This document shows, in pieces, positions 29,107 to 40,205 of a stretch of DNA of 64,000 nt. The stretch comes from Dechloromonas sp. Dech2017. GTDB lineage: Bacteria; Pseudomonadota; Gammaproteobacteria; Burkholderiales; Rhodocyclaceae. A program made the position numbers and the translations under genes. The DNA lies in the NCBI GenBank assembly GCA_009469585.1, contig SSXW01000004.1:124001-188000 (forward strand), in the 5' to 3' direction. Numbering within the stretch: position 1 is the stretch's first letter; each line of letters begins with the position of its first letter. A model generated the notes under the pieces. It saw only the letters and a program-made list of their open reading frames with translations, was not told the DNA's origin and searched no databases.

Positions 29107-29190
29107 ATGAAACGCAGAGGCGCAGAGGCGCAGAGAGAAGGCTCCGTTGGTACGGGCCTTTCTCCGCGTCTCCGCGCCTCTGCGTCGAAA
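29107..29190. repeat. GxxExxY-type palindromic repeat, gene-less copy 2 (murG-murC gap)
   Basis: Left arm AAACGCAGAGGCGCAGAG (29110-29127), continued GCGCAGAGAG; right arm TCTCCGCGTCTCCGCGCC followed by TCTGCGTCGAAA. It occupies nearly the whole gap between murG and murC. Confidence 0.85.
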
Positions 29191-29198
29191 GGGATTGC

Positions 29199-30590
29199 AT
29201 GAAACACAAGGTCAAACACATCCACTTCGTCGGCGTCGGCGGTTCGGGCATGAGCGGCATCGCCGAGGTGCTCGCCCACCTCGACTACACGGTCAGCGGC
29301 TCCGACCTGGCGGCCAGCGCCACCACCCGCCGGCTCGAGGGCGAGGGCGTCCGGGTGAGCGTCGGCCACGCCGCCGAGAACATTGCCGGAGCCGACGCCG
29401 TGGTCATCTCGACGGCGGTCAAGGAGGACAACCCGGAGGTCATCGCCGCCCGCGAGCGCAAGATCCCGGTCGTCCCGCGCGCCCAGATGCTGGCCGAGCT
29501 GATGCGCCTGAAGAGCGGCATCGCCATCGCCGGCACGCACGGCAAGACGACGACGACCAGCCTGGTCACCTCCATCCTGGCCGAAGGCGGCATCGACCCG
29601 ACCTTCGTCATCGGCGGCCGGCTGAACGCCGCCGGCGCCAACGCCCGGCTGGGCAGCGGCGATTTCCTGGTGGCCGAGGCCGACGAATCGGACGCCTCCT
29701 TCCTCTTCCTGTCGCCGGTCATCTCGGTCGTCACCAACATCGACGCCGACCACATGGAGACCTACGGCCACGACTTCGAGCGCCTCAAGTCGGCCTTCGT
29801 CGATTTCCTCAACCGCCTGCCCTTCTACGGCGTCGCCGTGGTCTGCGGCGACGACGCCAACATCCGCGACATCCTGCCGCGTGTGCCCAAGCAGATCATC
29901 ACCTACGGCCTGTCGGCGGAAAACAATTTCTACGCCGAGAACATCGTCGCCGAGGACGGCCGCATGCGCTTCGACTGCGTGCGGGTCAACGGCACGACGA
30001 CCCGGCTGTCCATCGTCCTCAACACGCCCGGCCTGCACAACGTGCTGAACGCGCTGGCCGCCATCGCCGTCGCCACCGAGGTGCAGGTTCCCGACGCCGC
30101 CATCGTCAAGGCACTGGCCGAGTTCAAGGGCGTCGGCCGCCGCTTCCAGCGCTACGGCGAAGTCGCCCTGCCGGCCGGCGGCAACTTCACGCTGGTCGAC
30201 GACTACGGCCACCACCCGGTCGAAATGGCCGCCACGCTGGCCGCCGCCCGCGGCGCCTTCCCCGGCCGCCGCCTGGTGCTCGCCTTCCAGCCCCATCGCT
30301 ACACGCGGACCCGCGACTGCTTCGAGGATTTCGTCAAGGTGCTGAGCACGGTAGACGCCCTGCTGCTGGCCGAAATCTACGCCGCCGGCGAGGCGCCCAT
30401 CGTCGCCGCCGACGGCCGCTCGCTGGCCCGCGCCCTGCGCGTCGCCGGCAAGGTCGAGCCCTTCTTCGTCGAGAACATCGCCGACCTGCCGCAAACCATT
30501 GTCGACATCGCCCGCGACGGCGACGTCGTGCTGTGCATGGGGGCCGGCTCGATCGGCGCCGTGCCCGGCAAGCTGGCGGGGCAGTCATGA
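29199..30590 (+). CDS. murC: UDP-N-acetylmuramate--L-alanine ligase MurC
   Basis: 463 residues from ATG 29199 ([20 protein letters not shown]); upstream in-frame starts would translate the palindromic repeat and are rejected. N-terminal glycine-rich UDP-binding loop, ATP loop [13 protein letters not shown] (about 110), central [14 protein letters not shown], and C-terminal [16 protein letters not shown] and [11 protein letters not shown]. It adds L-Ala to UDP-MurNAc. The 9-base gap to the repeat leaves little leader, so the start is probably served by AAAGGGA at 29188-29194. Confidence 0.96.
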   Translation: MKHKVKHIHFVGVGGSGMSGIAEVLAHLDYTVSGSDLAASATTRRLEGEGVRVSVGHAAENIAGADAVVISTAVKEDNPEVIAARERKIPVVPRAQMLAELMRLKSGIAIAGTHGKTTTTSLVTSILAEGGIDPTFVIGGRLNAAGANARLGSGDFLVAEADESDASFLFLSPVISVVTNIDADHMETYGHDFERLKSAFVDFLNRLPFYGVAVVCGDDANIRDILPRVPKQIITYGLSAENNFYAENIVAEDGRMRFDCVRVNGTTTRLSIVLNTPGLHNVLNALAAIAVATEVQVPDAAIVKALAEFKGVGRRFQRYGEVALPAGGNFTLVDDYGHHPVEMAATLAAARGAFPGRRLVLAFQPHRYTRTRDCFEDFVKVLSTVDALLLAEIYAAGEAPIVAADGRSLARALRVAGKVEPFFVENIADLPQTIVDIARDGDVVLCMGAGSIGAVPGKLAGQS

Positions 30591-30598
30591 ACCATTCC

Positions 30599-30635
30599 TG
30601 CGGTCAACCGGAAAAAACGCCCAAAAATGAAAAGC
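30599..30635 (+). repeat. Dispersed motif copy F (murC-ddl gap)
   Basis: TGCGGTCAACCGGAAAAAAC followed by GCCCAAAAATGAAAAGC. It makes up most of the 60-bp gap between murC and ddl. Confidence 0.6.
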
Positions 30636-30650
30636 AGTCTGGAGCAAAGC

Positions 30651-31556
30651 ATGTCTGATTTCGGCAAAGTTGCCGTACTGTTCGGTGGCACCTCCGCCGA
30701 GCGCGAGGTTTCACTGAACAGCGGTTCGCGCGTGCTGGCCGCGCTGCAGGGGCAGGGCATAGACGCCCACGCCTTCGATCCGGCGACGCAGACGCTGGAC
30801 GACCTCAAGGGCTACGACCGCGCCTTCATCGCGCTGCACGGCCGCCATGGCGAGGACGGCACCATCCAGGGCGCGCTGGAAGTCATGCACATTCCCTACA
30901 CCGGCTCCGGCGTGCTGGCCTCAGCGCTGGCCATGGACAAGTTCCGCACCAAGCTGATGTGGCGGGCGGCCGGGCTGCCGATTCCGGACTACGCGCTGCT
31001 CACCGCAGATTCCGATTTCGCCGAGGTCGAGGAACAGCTTGGCCTGCCGCTCTTCGTCAAGCCGGCCCGGGAAGGCTCGTCGATCGGCATCACCAAGGTC
31101 AAGGCGCGCGGCGAACTGAAGGCCGCCTACGAAGAAGCGGCCAGGCACGACCCGCTGGTCATCGCCGAAAAGGGCGTCATGGGCGGCGAATACACGGTCG
31201 GCATCATCGGCGACGAAGCGATGCCGATCATCAAGATCGAGCCGGCCACCGAGTGGTACGACTACGAGGCCAAGTACACCCGCGACGACACCCGCTACCT
31301 GTGTCCCTGCAACCTGCCCGAGGCCAAGGAAAGGGAAATTCGTCAGGGCGCGCTGGAGGCCTTCCGCATCCTCGGCGGCCGCGGCTGGGGCCGGGTCGAT
31401 TTCCTGATGGACGAGGAGGGCAAGCACTACTTCCTGGAAGTGAATACCGCGCCGGGCATGACCGACCACTCGCTGGTGCCGATGGCGGCCCGCGTCGCCG
31501 GGCTGGAATACCCGGCCCTGGTGCGCCGGGTCCTCGAACTGGCCGCCAACGACTGA
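30651..31556 (+). CDS. ddl: D-alanine--D-alanine ligase
   Basis: 301 residues from ATG 30651 ([21 protein letters not shown]), preferred over ATG 30627 because GGAG sits six bases upstream and the longer start would translate motif copy F. ATP-grasp enzyme: N-terminal [20 protein letters not shown]-binding [11 protein letters not shown] and the metal-binding [22 protein letters not shown]. It makes D-Ala-D-Ala for MurF. DdlB-type position in the dcw cluster; murB is not present in the window. Confidence 0.95.
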   Translation: MSDFGKVAVLFGGTSAEREVSLNSGSRVLAALQGQGIDAHAFDPATQTLDDLKGYDRAFIALHGRHGEDGTIQGALEVMHIPYTGSGVLASALAMDKFRTKLMWRAAGLPIPDYALLTADSDFAEVEEQLGLPLFVKPAREGSSIGITKVKARGELKAAYEEAARHDPLVIAEKGVMGGEYTVGIIGDEAMPIIKIEPATEWYDYEAKYTRDDTRYLCPCNLPEAKEREIRQGALEAFRILGGRGWGRVDFLMDEEGKHYFLEVNTAPGMTDHSLVPMAARVAGLEYPALVRRVLELAAND

Positions 31557-31576
31557 GCCTACGACAGAGCCAATGA

Positions 31577-32317
31577 ATGTGGAACAAACCGCACCTGCTG
31601 AACGCCATCGCCGACCTGCTGATGCTGGCCGCCTCGGCTGCCCTGCTGGTGGCGGCGACGGTGTGGCTGGTGCGCGTGCCGGCGCTGCCCATCGAGCGGG
31701 TGATCTTTGCCGAGCCGCTGCCCCACACGCGGCGCGGCGAGGTCGAGCAGGTTCTGCCGGCGGCGCTCAACGGCAATTTCTTCAGCCTCAATCTCGAGGT
31801 GGTGCGCGGCGCGCTGGAAACCCTGCCCTGGGTGCGCAAGGTGGAAGTGCGGCGGGTGTGGCCGGCCCGGCTGGAAATCAGCGTCGAGGAGCACAAGCCG
31901 GTGGCGCGCTGGGGCGAGGGACGGGGCGAACTGGTGAACAGCTACGGCGAGGTCTTTGCCGCGCTGCTCCAGGACGAGGAGGCGCAGGCCATGCCGCTGC
32001 TCTTCGGGCCGCAGGGCACGGCGCCCGAGGTGCTGACCCACTACGGGCAGTTCGTCGGCGCCTTCGGGCCGCTCGGCGAGAAGCCGGTGCAGGTGCTGCT
32101 GTCGCCGCGCCTGGCCTGGCAGGTCAAGCTGGACAACGGCATGTTGGTCGATATCGGCCGGGAGCAGCCGAAATCGCCGGTCAGCCAGCGTCTGCAACGT
32201 TTCATCGAGATTTATCCGGAAACGGTGGGTCGCCTGCCCAACCGGCCGGCAGTGGTCGATTTGCGGTATCCGAATGGTTTTGCGATGCGAGTCGCGAGCG
32301 TGGCTAAGGGAAAGTAA
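31577..32317 (+). CDS. ftsQ: Cell division protein FtsQ
   Basis: 246 residues. One N-terminal TM (about 11-32) is followed by a periplasmic POTRA domain (LPIERVIFAEPLPHTRRGEVEQVL...GNFFSLNLEVVRGALETLPWVRKVEVRRVWPARLEISVEEHKPVARW) and a beta domain ending VVDLRYPNGFAMRV. It links FtsL/FtsB to the cytoplasmic ring. Canonical position between ddl and ftsA. Confidence 0.94.
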   Translation: MWNKPHLLNAIADLLMLAASAALLVAATVWLVRVPALPIERVIFAEPLPHTRRGEVEQVLPAALNGNFFSLNLEVVRGALETLPWVRKVEVRRVWPARLEISVEEHKPVARWGEGRGELVNSYGEVFAALLQDEEAQAMPLLFGPQGTAPEVLTHYGQFVGAFGPLGEKPVQVLLSPRLAWQVKLDNGMLVDIGREQPKSPVSQRLQRFIEIYPETVGRLPNRPAVVDLRYPNGFAMRVASVAKGK

Positions 32318-32321
32318 GCAT

Positions 32322-33551
32322 ATGAGCAGGGACAACAAGGATCTGGTCGTCGGTCTCGATATCGGGACGTCGAAGATCGTCGCGCTGGTCGCCGAAATCA
32401 ACAACGAGGGCAACCTCAACGTGATCGGCATGGGCTCGCAGGATTCACGCGGCCTGAAGAAGGGCGTCGTGGTCAACATCGAGGAGACGGTGCACACCAT
32501 CAGCCGGGTGGTGCAGGAGGTCGAGCTGATGGCCGACTGCAAGGTCAAGGACGTCTACACCGGCATCGCCGGCAGCCACATCAAGAGCTTCAACTCGAAC
32601 GGCATGGTCGCCATCAAGGACAAGGAAGTGACCTCGGCCGACATCGACCGCGTCATCGAAACGGCCAAGGCCATGCCGATTCCGGCCGACCAGGAGATCC
32701 TCCACATCCTCACCCAGGAATTCGTCATCGACGGCCAGGACGGCATCCGCGAGCCGATCGGCATGAGCGGCATGCGCCTCGAAGTGAAGACCCACATCGT
32801 CACCGGCGCCGTTTCGGCCGCCCAGAACATCGTCAAGTGCGTCCGCCGCTGCGGCTTGGAGGTGAACGACCTGGTGCTGCAGCCGCTGGCCTCCAGCTAC
32901 GCCGTGCTGTCGGAAGACGAGAAGGATCTCGGCGTCTGCCTGATCGACATCGGCGGCGGTACCACCGACATCGCGGTGTGGACGCAGGGCGCCATCCGCC
33001 ATACCTCGGTCATCCCCATCGCCGGCGACCAGATCACCAACGATATCGCCATGGCCCTGCGCACGCCGACCCGCGAGGCCGAGGACATCAAGTGCAAGTA
33101 CGGTTGTGCCCTGTCGCAGCTGGCCGACGCCGCCCAGAACATGGAAGTGGCCGGGGTGGACGACCGGCCCAGCCGCAAGCTCAGCCGCCGCGCCCTGGCC
33201 GACGTCATCCAGCCGCGCGTCGAGGAACTCTACGAGCTGATCCAGAACGAGCTGCGCCGGGCCGGCTTCGAGGAAGTGCTGTCCTCGGGCATCGTGCTCA
33301 CCGGCGGCGCCGCCGCCATGCCCGGCATGGCCGAACTGGGCGAGGAAATCTTCCACATGCCGGTGCGCCTGGGCAACCCGAAATACACCGGCAGCCTGGC
33401 CGATGTCGTGCAGAGCCCGCGCTTTTCGACCGCCTTCGGCCTGTTGCTCGAAGCCCAGGCGCAGCGCAAGCGCGGCCAGAAGATTCAGGAGAAGCAAGGT
33501 TTCAAGGATGTCTTCCAGGGCATGAAGTCCTGGTTTTCGAAGAATTTTTGA
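32322..33551 (+). CDS. ftsA: Cell division protein FtsA
   Basis: 409 residues from ATG 32322 (MSRDNKDLVVGLDIGTSKIVALVAEI). Actin-fold ATPase with the phosphate-1 loop VGLDIGTSKI, the SHS2-type 1C subdomain, the phosphate-2 loop CLIDIGGGTTDIAVW and the C-terminal amphipathic membrane anchor FKDVFQGMKSWFSKNF. It tethers FtsZ to the membrane. It starts four bases after ftsQ ends. Confidence 0.96.
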   Translation: MSRDNKDLVVGLDIGTSKIVALVAEINNEGNLNVIGMGSQDSRGLKKGVVVNIEETVHTISRVVQEVELMADCKVKDVYTGIAGSHIKSFNSNGMVAIKDKEVTSADIDRVIETAKAMPIPADQEILHILTQEFVIDGQDGIREPIGMSGMRLEVKTHIVTGAVSAAQNIVKCVRRCGLEVNDLVLQPLASSYAVLSEDEKDLGVCLIDIGGGTTDIAVWTQGAIRHTSVIPIAGDQITNDIAMALRTPTREAEDIKCKYGCALSQLADAAQNMEVAGVDDRPSRKLSRRALADVIQPRVEELYELIQNELRRAGFEEVLSSGIVLTGGAAAMPGMAELGEEIFHMPVRLGNPKYTGSLADVVQSPRFSTAFGLLLEAQAQRKRGQKIQEKQGFKDVFQGMKSWFSKNF

Positions 33552-33589
33552 TTTGTTTTTGAACAGTTTTTTCAGAGGAGGTAGTCACC

Positions 33590-34768
<1,179 letters not shown>

Positions 34769-34795
34769 TGTAACCAGACCTCTCTGAAAAAGGGT

Positions 34796-34824
34796 GGCGG
34801 CGGCTTGTGTTACAATCCGCCGCC
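34796..34824 (+). promoter_or_regulatory. Extended -10 promoter of lpxC inside a GC hairpin
   Basis: TGTTACAAT (34808-34816) is an extended -10 element with no clear -35. It lies in the 13-nt loop between perfect arms GGCGGCGG (34796-34803) and CCGCCGCC (34817-34824). The hairpin may end ftsZ transcription or slow polymerase, while the loop carries the lpxC promoter. Confidence 0.45.
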
Positions 34825-34849
34825 TTCCCAAATCATTCAGCTACTTAGC

Positions 34850-35764
34850 ATGCTCAAGCAACGCACGTTGAAGACTGTCATTCGCGCCTCCGGCGTCGGC
34901 CTGCATGGCGGTGTCAAGGTCAACATGACCCTGCGCCCGGCAGCCCCGGACAGCGGCATCGTCTTCCGTCGCGTGGACCTCGCCGAGCCGGTCGATATCC
35001 CCGCCCAGGCCCTGATGGTCGGCGATACCCGGATGTGCTCCTGCCTGGAAAAGGACGGAGTCAAAGTAGGCACCATAGAACACCTGATGTCGGCCCTCGC
35101 CGGGCTGGGCATCGACAACGCCTGGATCGACCTCGATGCGCCGGAAGTGCCCATCCTCGACGGTTCGGCCGCACCTTTCGTCTTCCTGATTCAGTCGGCC
35201 GGCATCGAGGAACAGAACGCCGCCAAGAAATTCATCCGCGTCACCCGGCCAATCGAGGTGCGCGACGGCGACAAGTGGGCGCGCTTCCTGCCCTACGATG
35301 GCTACAAGCTGGCTTTCTCCATCGTCTTCAACCATCCGGCCATCGACAAGTCGGCCCAGCAGGCCGAAATCGATTTCGCCGAGCAGTCCTATGTCCGCGA
35401 AGTCGCCCGGGCCCGCACCTTCGGCTTCATGCAGGAAGTCGAATACCTGCGCGAGAACGGCCTGGCCCTCGGTGGCGGCCTGGAGAACGCCATCGTCCTC
35501 GACGAATTCCGCGTCCTTAACCAGGACGGCTTGCGCTACGGCGACGAGTTCGTCAAACACAAGATCCTCGATGCCGTCGGCGATCTCTACCTGCTCGGCC
35601 ATCCGCTGCTTGCAGCCTATGCATCGCACAAGGGCGGTCACGCGCTGAACAACCAGTTGGCCCGCGCCCTGCTCGAACAGCGGGAATCCTGGGAGTACGC
35701 CACCTTCGAACAGGCCGAACAGGTCCCGAGCGGCGTCACCCGCTGGCTGGCCCAGGTCGCCTGA
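34850..35764 (+). CDS. lpxC: UDP-3-O-acyl-N-acetylglucosamine deacetylase LpxC
   Basis: 304 residues from ATG 34850 ([21 protein letters not shown]). Zinc metalloenzyme with the first His in [16 protein letters not shown] and the HxxxD pair in [15 protein letters not shown]; the catalytic His is in [13 protein letters not shown]. It catalyses the committed step of lipid A synthesis. Terminal position in the dcw cluster is usual in proteobacteria. The C-terminus lacks an obvious FtsH-degradation tail of the enterobacterial kind. Confidence 0.97.
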   Translation: MLKQRTLKTVIRASGVGLHGGVKVNMTLRPAAPDSGIVFRRVDLAEPVDIPAQALMVGDTRMCSCLEKDGVKVGTIEHLMSALAGLGIDNAWIDLDAPEVPILDGSAAPFVFLIQSAGIEEQNAAKKFIRVTRPIEVRDGDKWARFLPYDGYKLAFSIVFNHPAIDKSAQQAEIDFAEQSYVREVARARTFGFMQEVEYLRENGLALGGGLENAIVLDEFRVLNQDGLRYGDEFVKHKILDAVGDLYLLGHPLLAAYASHKGGHALNNQLARALLEQRESWEYATFEQAEQVPSGVTRWLAQVA

Positions 35765-35770
35765 TCGGCC

Positions 35771-35959
35771 ATGTGGCTGCTACGCCTGCTGGCAGTCATC
35801 CTGGTCATCGCCATCGGCGTCAGCCTGCTGCTCTCGGCGCTGACCGGCAATCGCTACTACCTGCAACTGAGCTGGCGGCTTTTTCGCTACGGTATTGTCT
35901 TCGCGCTACTGGTTTTTGCGCTGATGTTCGTCGAGCGCCTGGCCATCATTCCTGTCTAG
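35771..35959 (+). CDS. 62-residue two-helix membrane protein
   Basis: MWLLRLLAVILVIAIGVSLLLSALTGN begins a short protein of two predicted TM helices (about 3-26 and 41-58) separated by RYYLQLSWRLFRYG. It starts six bases after lpxC and overlaps the 3' end of dciA on the opposite strand by 14 bp. Function unknown and no family recognised. The hydrophobic pattern and tight linkage to lpxC argue that it is real and co-transcribed. Confidence 0.65.
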   Translation: MWLLRLLAVILVIAIGVSLLLSALTGNRYYLQLSWRLFRYGIVFALLVFALMFVERLAIIPV

Positions 35960-36380
35960 CGGCACACGCCAGCAGCTTGTCCAGGGCCTGGCGCAGATTT
36001 CCCTGGGGCAGCTTTTCGGCGGTCGACCGCAGCGTCGCGCAGGCCTTGGCCGACAGGGGCTTTTGCGTTGAAGCCGTTGATTGTGAAGGAATAGTCGAGG
36101 GTTGAACTTTTACCTCGATGCCGCTACACTGCGTCCCTCCTTTCGATAATTCGTCTCCCAGGCGCTGGCTCATCTGGCGAATCTTGGCGGCGACCGCGCC
36201 GTTATCGGCGTGGATAATGATTTTCCCCGACTTGTAATTGGCGACGTGGGCAGCGTGGCGCAACCCGACCGGTGCGACCGCTGCGAATCGTCGCGAGAGC
36301 TTGAGCAGCAGCCGCGCATGGGCCATCACCCGGCCGGTGGCGGTGTCGCTGTCGAGGTATTGCTCAGGCGCTTTGTACAT
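35946..36380 (-). CDS. dciA: DciA-like (DUF721) replicative helicase-associated protein
   Basis: 144 residues from ATG 36380 (MYKAPEQYLDSDTATGRVM); a longer frame would run into the divergent gene. The N-terminal half has the DUF721 KH-like pattern: LLLKLSRRFAAVAPVGLRHAAHVANYKSGKIIIHADNGAVAAKIRQMSQRLGDEL. The C-terminus is Ser/Thr/Gln-rich. DciA is the ancestral loader or partner of the replicative helicase DnaB in bacteria lacking DnaC. The position next to an M23 peptidase and secA is typical of betaproteobacteria. Its start codon is only ten bases from that of the divergent peptidase. Confidence 0.8.
   Translation of the reverse strand: MYKAPEQYLDSDTATGRVMAHARLLLKLSRRFAAVAPVGLRHAAHVANYKSGKIIIHADNGAVAAKIRQMSQRLGDELSKGGTQCSGIEVKVQPSTIPSQSTASTQKPLSAKACATLRSTAEKLPQGNLRQALDKLLACAARQE
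36006..36022 (-). repeat. Partial dispersed-motif core G (inside dciA)
   Basis: Reverse-strand CTGCGGTCGACCGCCGAAAA. The core is good but the AT-rich tail is short, so this is a weak member. Confidence 0.3.
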
Positions 36381-36390
36381 TGGAGGTTCC

Positions 36391-37311
36391 GTGCAGATCA
36401 TCCTGGTTTCGCGCCACCTGAAAGCGGCGCGCACGATCACCATTATGCCTCGCCACGTCGTTGCGGCGCTGGTTGTCTTCGTCGCCCTGGTCTTTTCGAC
36501 CTCGGCGCTGTTTTCCTGGTTGTCCGTCCATCTGCGCCTGCCCATCGTCGAGGATCTGATGATGTCGCTGCAGCGCCAGGAAACCAAGAAAGTGCGCGAC
36601 TATCTCGACAACAACCTGCAATTGATGGCGACCCGCATCGGCGAACTGCAGGCCCGCGTGCTGCAGCTCGACTCGCTCGGCGAGCGCGTCTCGGACATCG
36701 CCGGCGTCAAGCGCGAGCCGGCCCAGGGGGCGGATCGTCCCGGCCAGGGCGGTCCCTACCTGCCGGTGGCGCTTTCCGCCGTTGAGTTGCAGGCCGAGAT
36801 CGACCGCCTGTCCTTCGAGGTCGAGAAGAAGAGCGACGACCTTGCCTTCCTCGAATTCAAGTTGCTCGAAAAGCGGGTCAAGGACCGCCTGCTGCCGACC
36901 ACCCTGCCGGTCAAGGATGGCGTTCTCGGTTCGACCTTCGGGCATCGCAGCGATCCCTTCGCCGGTACGCGCTCGATGCACGAGGGGCTGGATTTTGCCG
37001 CCGAGCAGGGAACGCCGGTTCTCGCCGCGGCCGATGGCGTGGTGCTCGGGGCGGCTTACCACGCTGAATACGGTAACTTGGTCGAACTCGATCATGGCGA
37101 CGGCTTGTCGTCGCGCTATGCCCATCTCTCGGAAATGGCGGTCAAGCCGGGTGAGCTGATCAAGCGCGGGAGCCAAATCGGCCGGGTCGGCAGTACCGGG
37201 CGCTCGACCGGTCCGCACCTGCATTTCGAGGTCCGCATGCTGGGCATCGCCCAGAATCCAGCGCATTTTCTCAAACGGGGCGACGAATACGCGATGATCC
37301 GCCGCCGCTGA
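36391..37311 (+). CDS. Membrane-anchored M23 family peptidase (LytM domain)
   Basis: 306 residues from GTG 36391 (VQIILVSRHLKAARTITI) behind GGAGG (36382-36386). One N-terminal TM (about 20-46) and a periplasmic coiled coil (about 60-160) precede a C-terminal LytM/M23 domain with the zinc motif GSTFGHRSDPFAGTRSMHEGLDFAA (HxxxD) and GPHLHFEVR (HxH). The metal ligands look complete, so it may be an active endopeptidase cleaving peptidoglycan crosslinks; many homologues sit next to secA. It could instead act as an amidase activator. Confidence 0.87.
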   Translation: MQIILVSRHLKAARTITIMPRHVVAALVVFVALVFSTSALFSWLSVHLRLPIVEDLMMSLQRQETKKVRDYLDNNLQLMATRIGELQARVLQLDSLGERVSDIAGVKREPAQGADRPGQGGPYLPVALSAVELQAEIDRLSFEVEKKSDDLAFLEFKLLEKRVKDRLLPTTLPVKDGVLGSTFGHRSDPFAGTRSMHEGLDFAAEQGTPVLAAADGVVLGAAYHAEYGNLVELDHGDGLSSRYAHLSEMAVKPGELIKRGSQIGRVGSTGRSTGPHLHFEVRMLGIAQNPAHFLKRGDEYAMIRRR

Positions 37312-37372
37312 GCGGCCGGAAAACGCCCTGGAATGCCTTGATCTAGGTCGCCGCCGTCGACCGGGTGGGGCA

Positions 37373-37381
37373 TGTTAGAAT
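37373..37381 (+). promoter_or_regulatory. Candidate extended -10 promoter of secA
   Basis: TGTTAGAAT (37373-37381) is a TGn-TAGAAT extended -10, 42 bases before the secA ATG, similar to the lpxC element. No matching -35 was found. Confidence 0.35.
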
Positions 37382-37422
37382 TCGGCCTTTGCCGCAACCC
37401 CGCGCAACCACCTACCATCGCG

Positions 37423-40125
37423 ATGATATCCGGCCTACTCAAAAAGATTTTCGGCAGCCGCAATGACCGGCTGATCAAGCAATATTCCCAGACCGTCAAG
37501 CGCATCAACGCGCTCGAGCCCGCCATGCAGGCGCTCAGCGACGAGCAACTGCGCGCCAAGACCGACGAGTTCCGCCAGCGCCACGCCGCCGGGGAGTCGC
37601 TCGACAATCTGCTGCCGGAAGCCTTCGCCGTGGTCCGGGAAGCCGGCGTGCGGGCCCTCGGCATGCGCCACTTCGACGTCCAGCTGATCGGCGGCATGGT
37701 GCTGCACGACGGCAACATCGCCGAAATGCGCACCGGCGAAGGCAAGACCCTGGTCGGCACCCTGCCGGCCTACCTCAATGCCATTTCCGGCAAGGGGGTG
37801 CACGTCATCACGGTCAACGATTACCTGGCCACCCGCGACTCGGAGTGGATGGGGCGTTTGCACCGTTTTCTCGGGTTGACCGTCGGCGTCAACCTGGCGC
37901 AGATGGACCACGAGGCCAAGCAGGCCGCCTACGCCGCCGACATTACCTACGGCACCAACAATGAATTCGGCTTCGACTACCTGCGCGACAACATGGTCTA
38001 CTCGGCCGGCGAGCGCGTCCAGCGCAGCCTGAATTTCGCCATCGTCGACGAGGTCGATTCCATCCTCATCGACGAGGCGCGCACGCCGCTGATCATCTCC
38101 GGCCAGGCCGACGACCACACCGACCTCTACCTGAGCATGAAGGACGTCGTCCCCAAGCTGACGCGGGCCATGGAAGAGAAGGGCGAGGGCGACTACTGGG
38201 TCGACGAGAAGGGCCATCAGGTCCATCTCTCCGAAGCCGGCTACGAGCACGCCGAAGACCTGCTGGCCGAGCACGGCCTGCTCAAGGAAGGCTCCAGCCT
38301 CTACGACGCGGCCAACATCCTGCTCATGCACCACCTCAATGCCGCCCTGCGCGCCATTGCGCTGTTCCACAAGGACCAGCACTACGTGGTGCAGAACGGC
38401 GAAGTGATCATCGTCGACGAATTCACCGGTCGCCTGATGGCCGGCCGCCGCTGGTCGGACGGCCTGCACCAGGCGGTCGAGGCCAAGGAGGGGGTGAAGA
38501 TCCAGGCCGAGAACCAGACGCTGGCCTCGATCACCTTCCAGAACTATTTTCGCATGTACGTCCGCCTGTCCGGCATGACCGGCACGGCCGATACCGAAGC
38601 CTACGAATTCCACCAGATCTACGGTCTGGAAACCGTGGTCATCCCGACCCATCGGCCGATGATCCGCAACGACATGAACGACCTGGTCTACAAGACCGCC
38701 GACGAGAAGCACGCGGCGATCATCGCCGACGTCAAGGATTGCGTCAGCCGTGGCCAGCCGGTGCTGGTCGGCACGACCTCGATCGAGGCCTCGGAACTGC
38801 TTTCCGGGCTGCTCGACAAGGAAAAGCTGGCGCACCAGGTGCTCAACGCCAAGCAGCACGCCCGCGAGGCCGAGATCGTCGTCCAGGCCGGCCGCCCGGG
38901 CATGGTGACCATCGCCACCAACATGGCCGGCCGCGGCACCGACATCGTGCTCGGCGGCAACATCGAGAAGCAGCTGGCCGCCATCCGCGACGACGAGACG
39001 ATTCCCGCCGCCGAGCGCGAGTCCAAGGTCGCCGCCATGAAGGCCGAGTGGCAGCAGGTGCACGATGCCGTGCTGGCGGCCGGCGGCCTGCACATTATCG
39101 GTTCCGAGCGCCACGAATCGCGCCGCATCGACAACCAGCTGCGCGGCCGCGCCGGCCGCCAGGGCGATGCCGGTTCGTCGCGTTTCTACCTGTGCCTCGA
39201 CGACCCGCTGCTGCGCATCTTCGCCGGCGAGCGCCTGCGCGCCATCATGGACAAGTTGAAGATGCCGGAAGGCGAGGCCATCGAGCACCCGCTGGTGACC
39301 CGCTCGCTGGAATCGGCCCAGCGCAAGGTCGAGGCCCGCAACTTCGACATCCGCAAGCAATTGCTGGAGTACGACGACGTTTCCAACGACCAGCGCAAGG
39401 TGATCTACCAGCAGCGCAACGAGCTGCTGGAAACCGGCGACATTTCCGAAACCATCACGGCCATGCGGCAGAGCGTCATCGCTGACCTCTTCCGCCTCTA
39501 CGTGCCGCAGGATTCGGTCGAAGAGCAATGGGACATGGCCGGCCTCGAAGAGGCCCTGGCCAGCGAACTGCAGATCGCCGCGCCGGTCGCCGAGTGGTTC
39601 AAGAGCGAGCCGACCTTGTCCGACGACGAGATCCTCGAACGCATCGTCAAGGAAGCCGACGCCGTCTATCAGGCCAAGGTGGCCCTGGTTGGCGCCGAGA
39701 ACTTCCAGCAGTTCGAGCGCAACGTCATGCTGCAGAGCCTGGACACCCACTGGCGCGAGCACCTGGCGGCGCTCGACCACCTGCGCCAGGGCATCCACCT
39801 GCGCGGCTACGCCCAGAAGAACCCGAAGCAGGAATACAAGCGCGAAGCCTTCGAATTGTTCGAAGGGCTGCTCGATTTGATCCGCAAGGAAGTGACGCGC
39901 ATCGTGTTCACCGTGCAGATCCGTTCGCCGGAGGATGTCGAGGAGACGGCGCCGCGCGCCGAAGTGCAGAACGTCCAGTACCAGCACACCGGTTACGACG
40001 AGACCGAAGGCGAGTCGGGCGAGGCCGGCCAGCCGGCCCAAAACGGCCCGAAGATCGGTCGCAACGACCCTTGTCCCTGCGGTTCCGGCAAGAAATACAA
40101 GCACTGCCACGGCAAACTTAGCTGA
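37423..40125 (+). CDS. secA: Protein translocase ATPase SecA
   Basis: 900 residues from ATG 37423 ([16 protein letters not shown]). DEAD-motor with Walker [12 protein letters not shown] (about 102), [24 protein letters not shown] and the arginine-finger region [16 protein letters not shown]. The preprotein-binding and helical-scaffold domains follow, and the C-terminal zinc motif [14 protein letters not shown] binds SecB and phospholipid. It drives Sec-dependent export. A repeat of family B starts at the stop codon. Confidence 0.98.
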   Translation: MISGLLKKIFGSRNDRLIKQYSQTVKRINALEPAMQALSDEQLRAKTDEFRQRHAAGESLDNLLPEAFAVVREAGVRALGMRHFDVQLIGGMVLHDGNIAEMRTGEGKTLVGTLPAYLNAISGKGVHVITVNDYLATRDSEWMGRLHRFLGLTVGVNLAQMDHEAKQAAYAADITYGTNNEFGFDYLRDNMVYSAGERVQRSLNFAIVDEVDSILIDEARTPLIISGQADDHTDLYLSMKDVVPKLTRAMEEKGEGDYWVDEKGHQVHLSEAGYEHAEDLLAEHGLLKEGSSLYDAANILLMHHLNAALRAIALFHKDQHYVVQNGEVIIVDEFTGRLMAGRRWSDGLHQAVEAKEGVKIQAENQTLASITFQNYFRMYVRLSGMTGTADTEAYEFHQIYGLETVVIPTHRPMIRNDMNDLVYKTADEKHAAIIADVKDCVSRGQPVLVGTTSIEASELLSGLLDKEKLAHQVLNAKQHAREAEIVVQAGRPGMVTIATNMAGRGTDIVLGGNIEKQLAAIRDDETIPAAERESKVAAMKAEWQQVHDAVLAAGGLHIIGSERHESRRIDNQLRGRAGRQGDAGSSRFYLCLDDPLLRIFAGERLRAIMDKLKMPEGEAIEHPLVTRSLESAQRKVEARNFDIRKQLLEYDDVSNDQRKVIYQQRNELLETGDISETITAMRQSVIADLFRLYVPQDSVEEQWDMAGLEEALASELQIAAPVAEWFKSEPTLSDDEILERIVKEADAVYQAKVALVGAENFQQFERNVMLQSLDTHWREHLAALDHLRQGIHLRGYAQKNPKQEYKREAFELFEGLLDLIRKEVTRIVFTVQIRSPEDVEETAPRAEVQNVQYQHTGYDETEGESGEAGQPAQNGPKIGRNDPCPCGSGKKYKHCHGKLS

Positions 40126-40204
40126 TAGCTGTTAGGAGTTAGCTGCCAGCCAAACCGGCCGGTCGCTGACTCCTCGATCCTAACAACGCGATCCTGGATC
40201 CTCC
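40122..40204. repeat. Inverted-repeat family B, copy 1 (secA-argJ gap)
   Basis: Left part CTGATAGCTGTTAGGAGTTA (40122-40141) and right part CTCCTCGATCCTAACAACGC, continued GATCCTGGATCC (40170-40201). The right part read in reverse (GTTGTTAGGATCGAG) matches copy 2 at 44355-44369. It fills the whole gap between secA and argJ. Confidence 0.65.
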
Positions 40205-40205
40205 C

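Noticed and set aside
29147-30658. 503-codon forward frame overlapping murC in another phase
   Set aside because: Arg/His/Gly-rich out-of-frame translation of murC.
37435-40110. 891-codon open frame antisense to secA
   Set aside because: Translation is low-complexity Val/Asp/Gly/Leu-rich, a typical shadow of a GC-rich gene; the sense strand encodes complete SecA.
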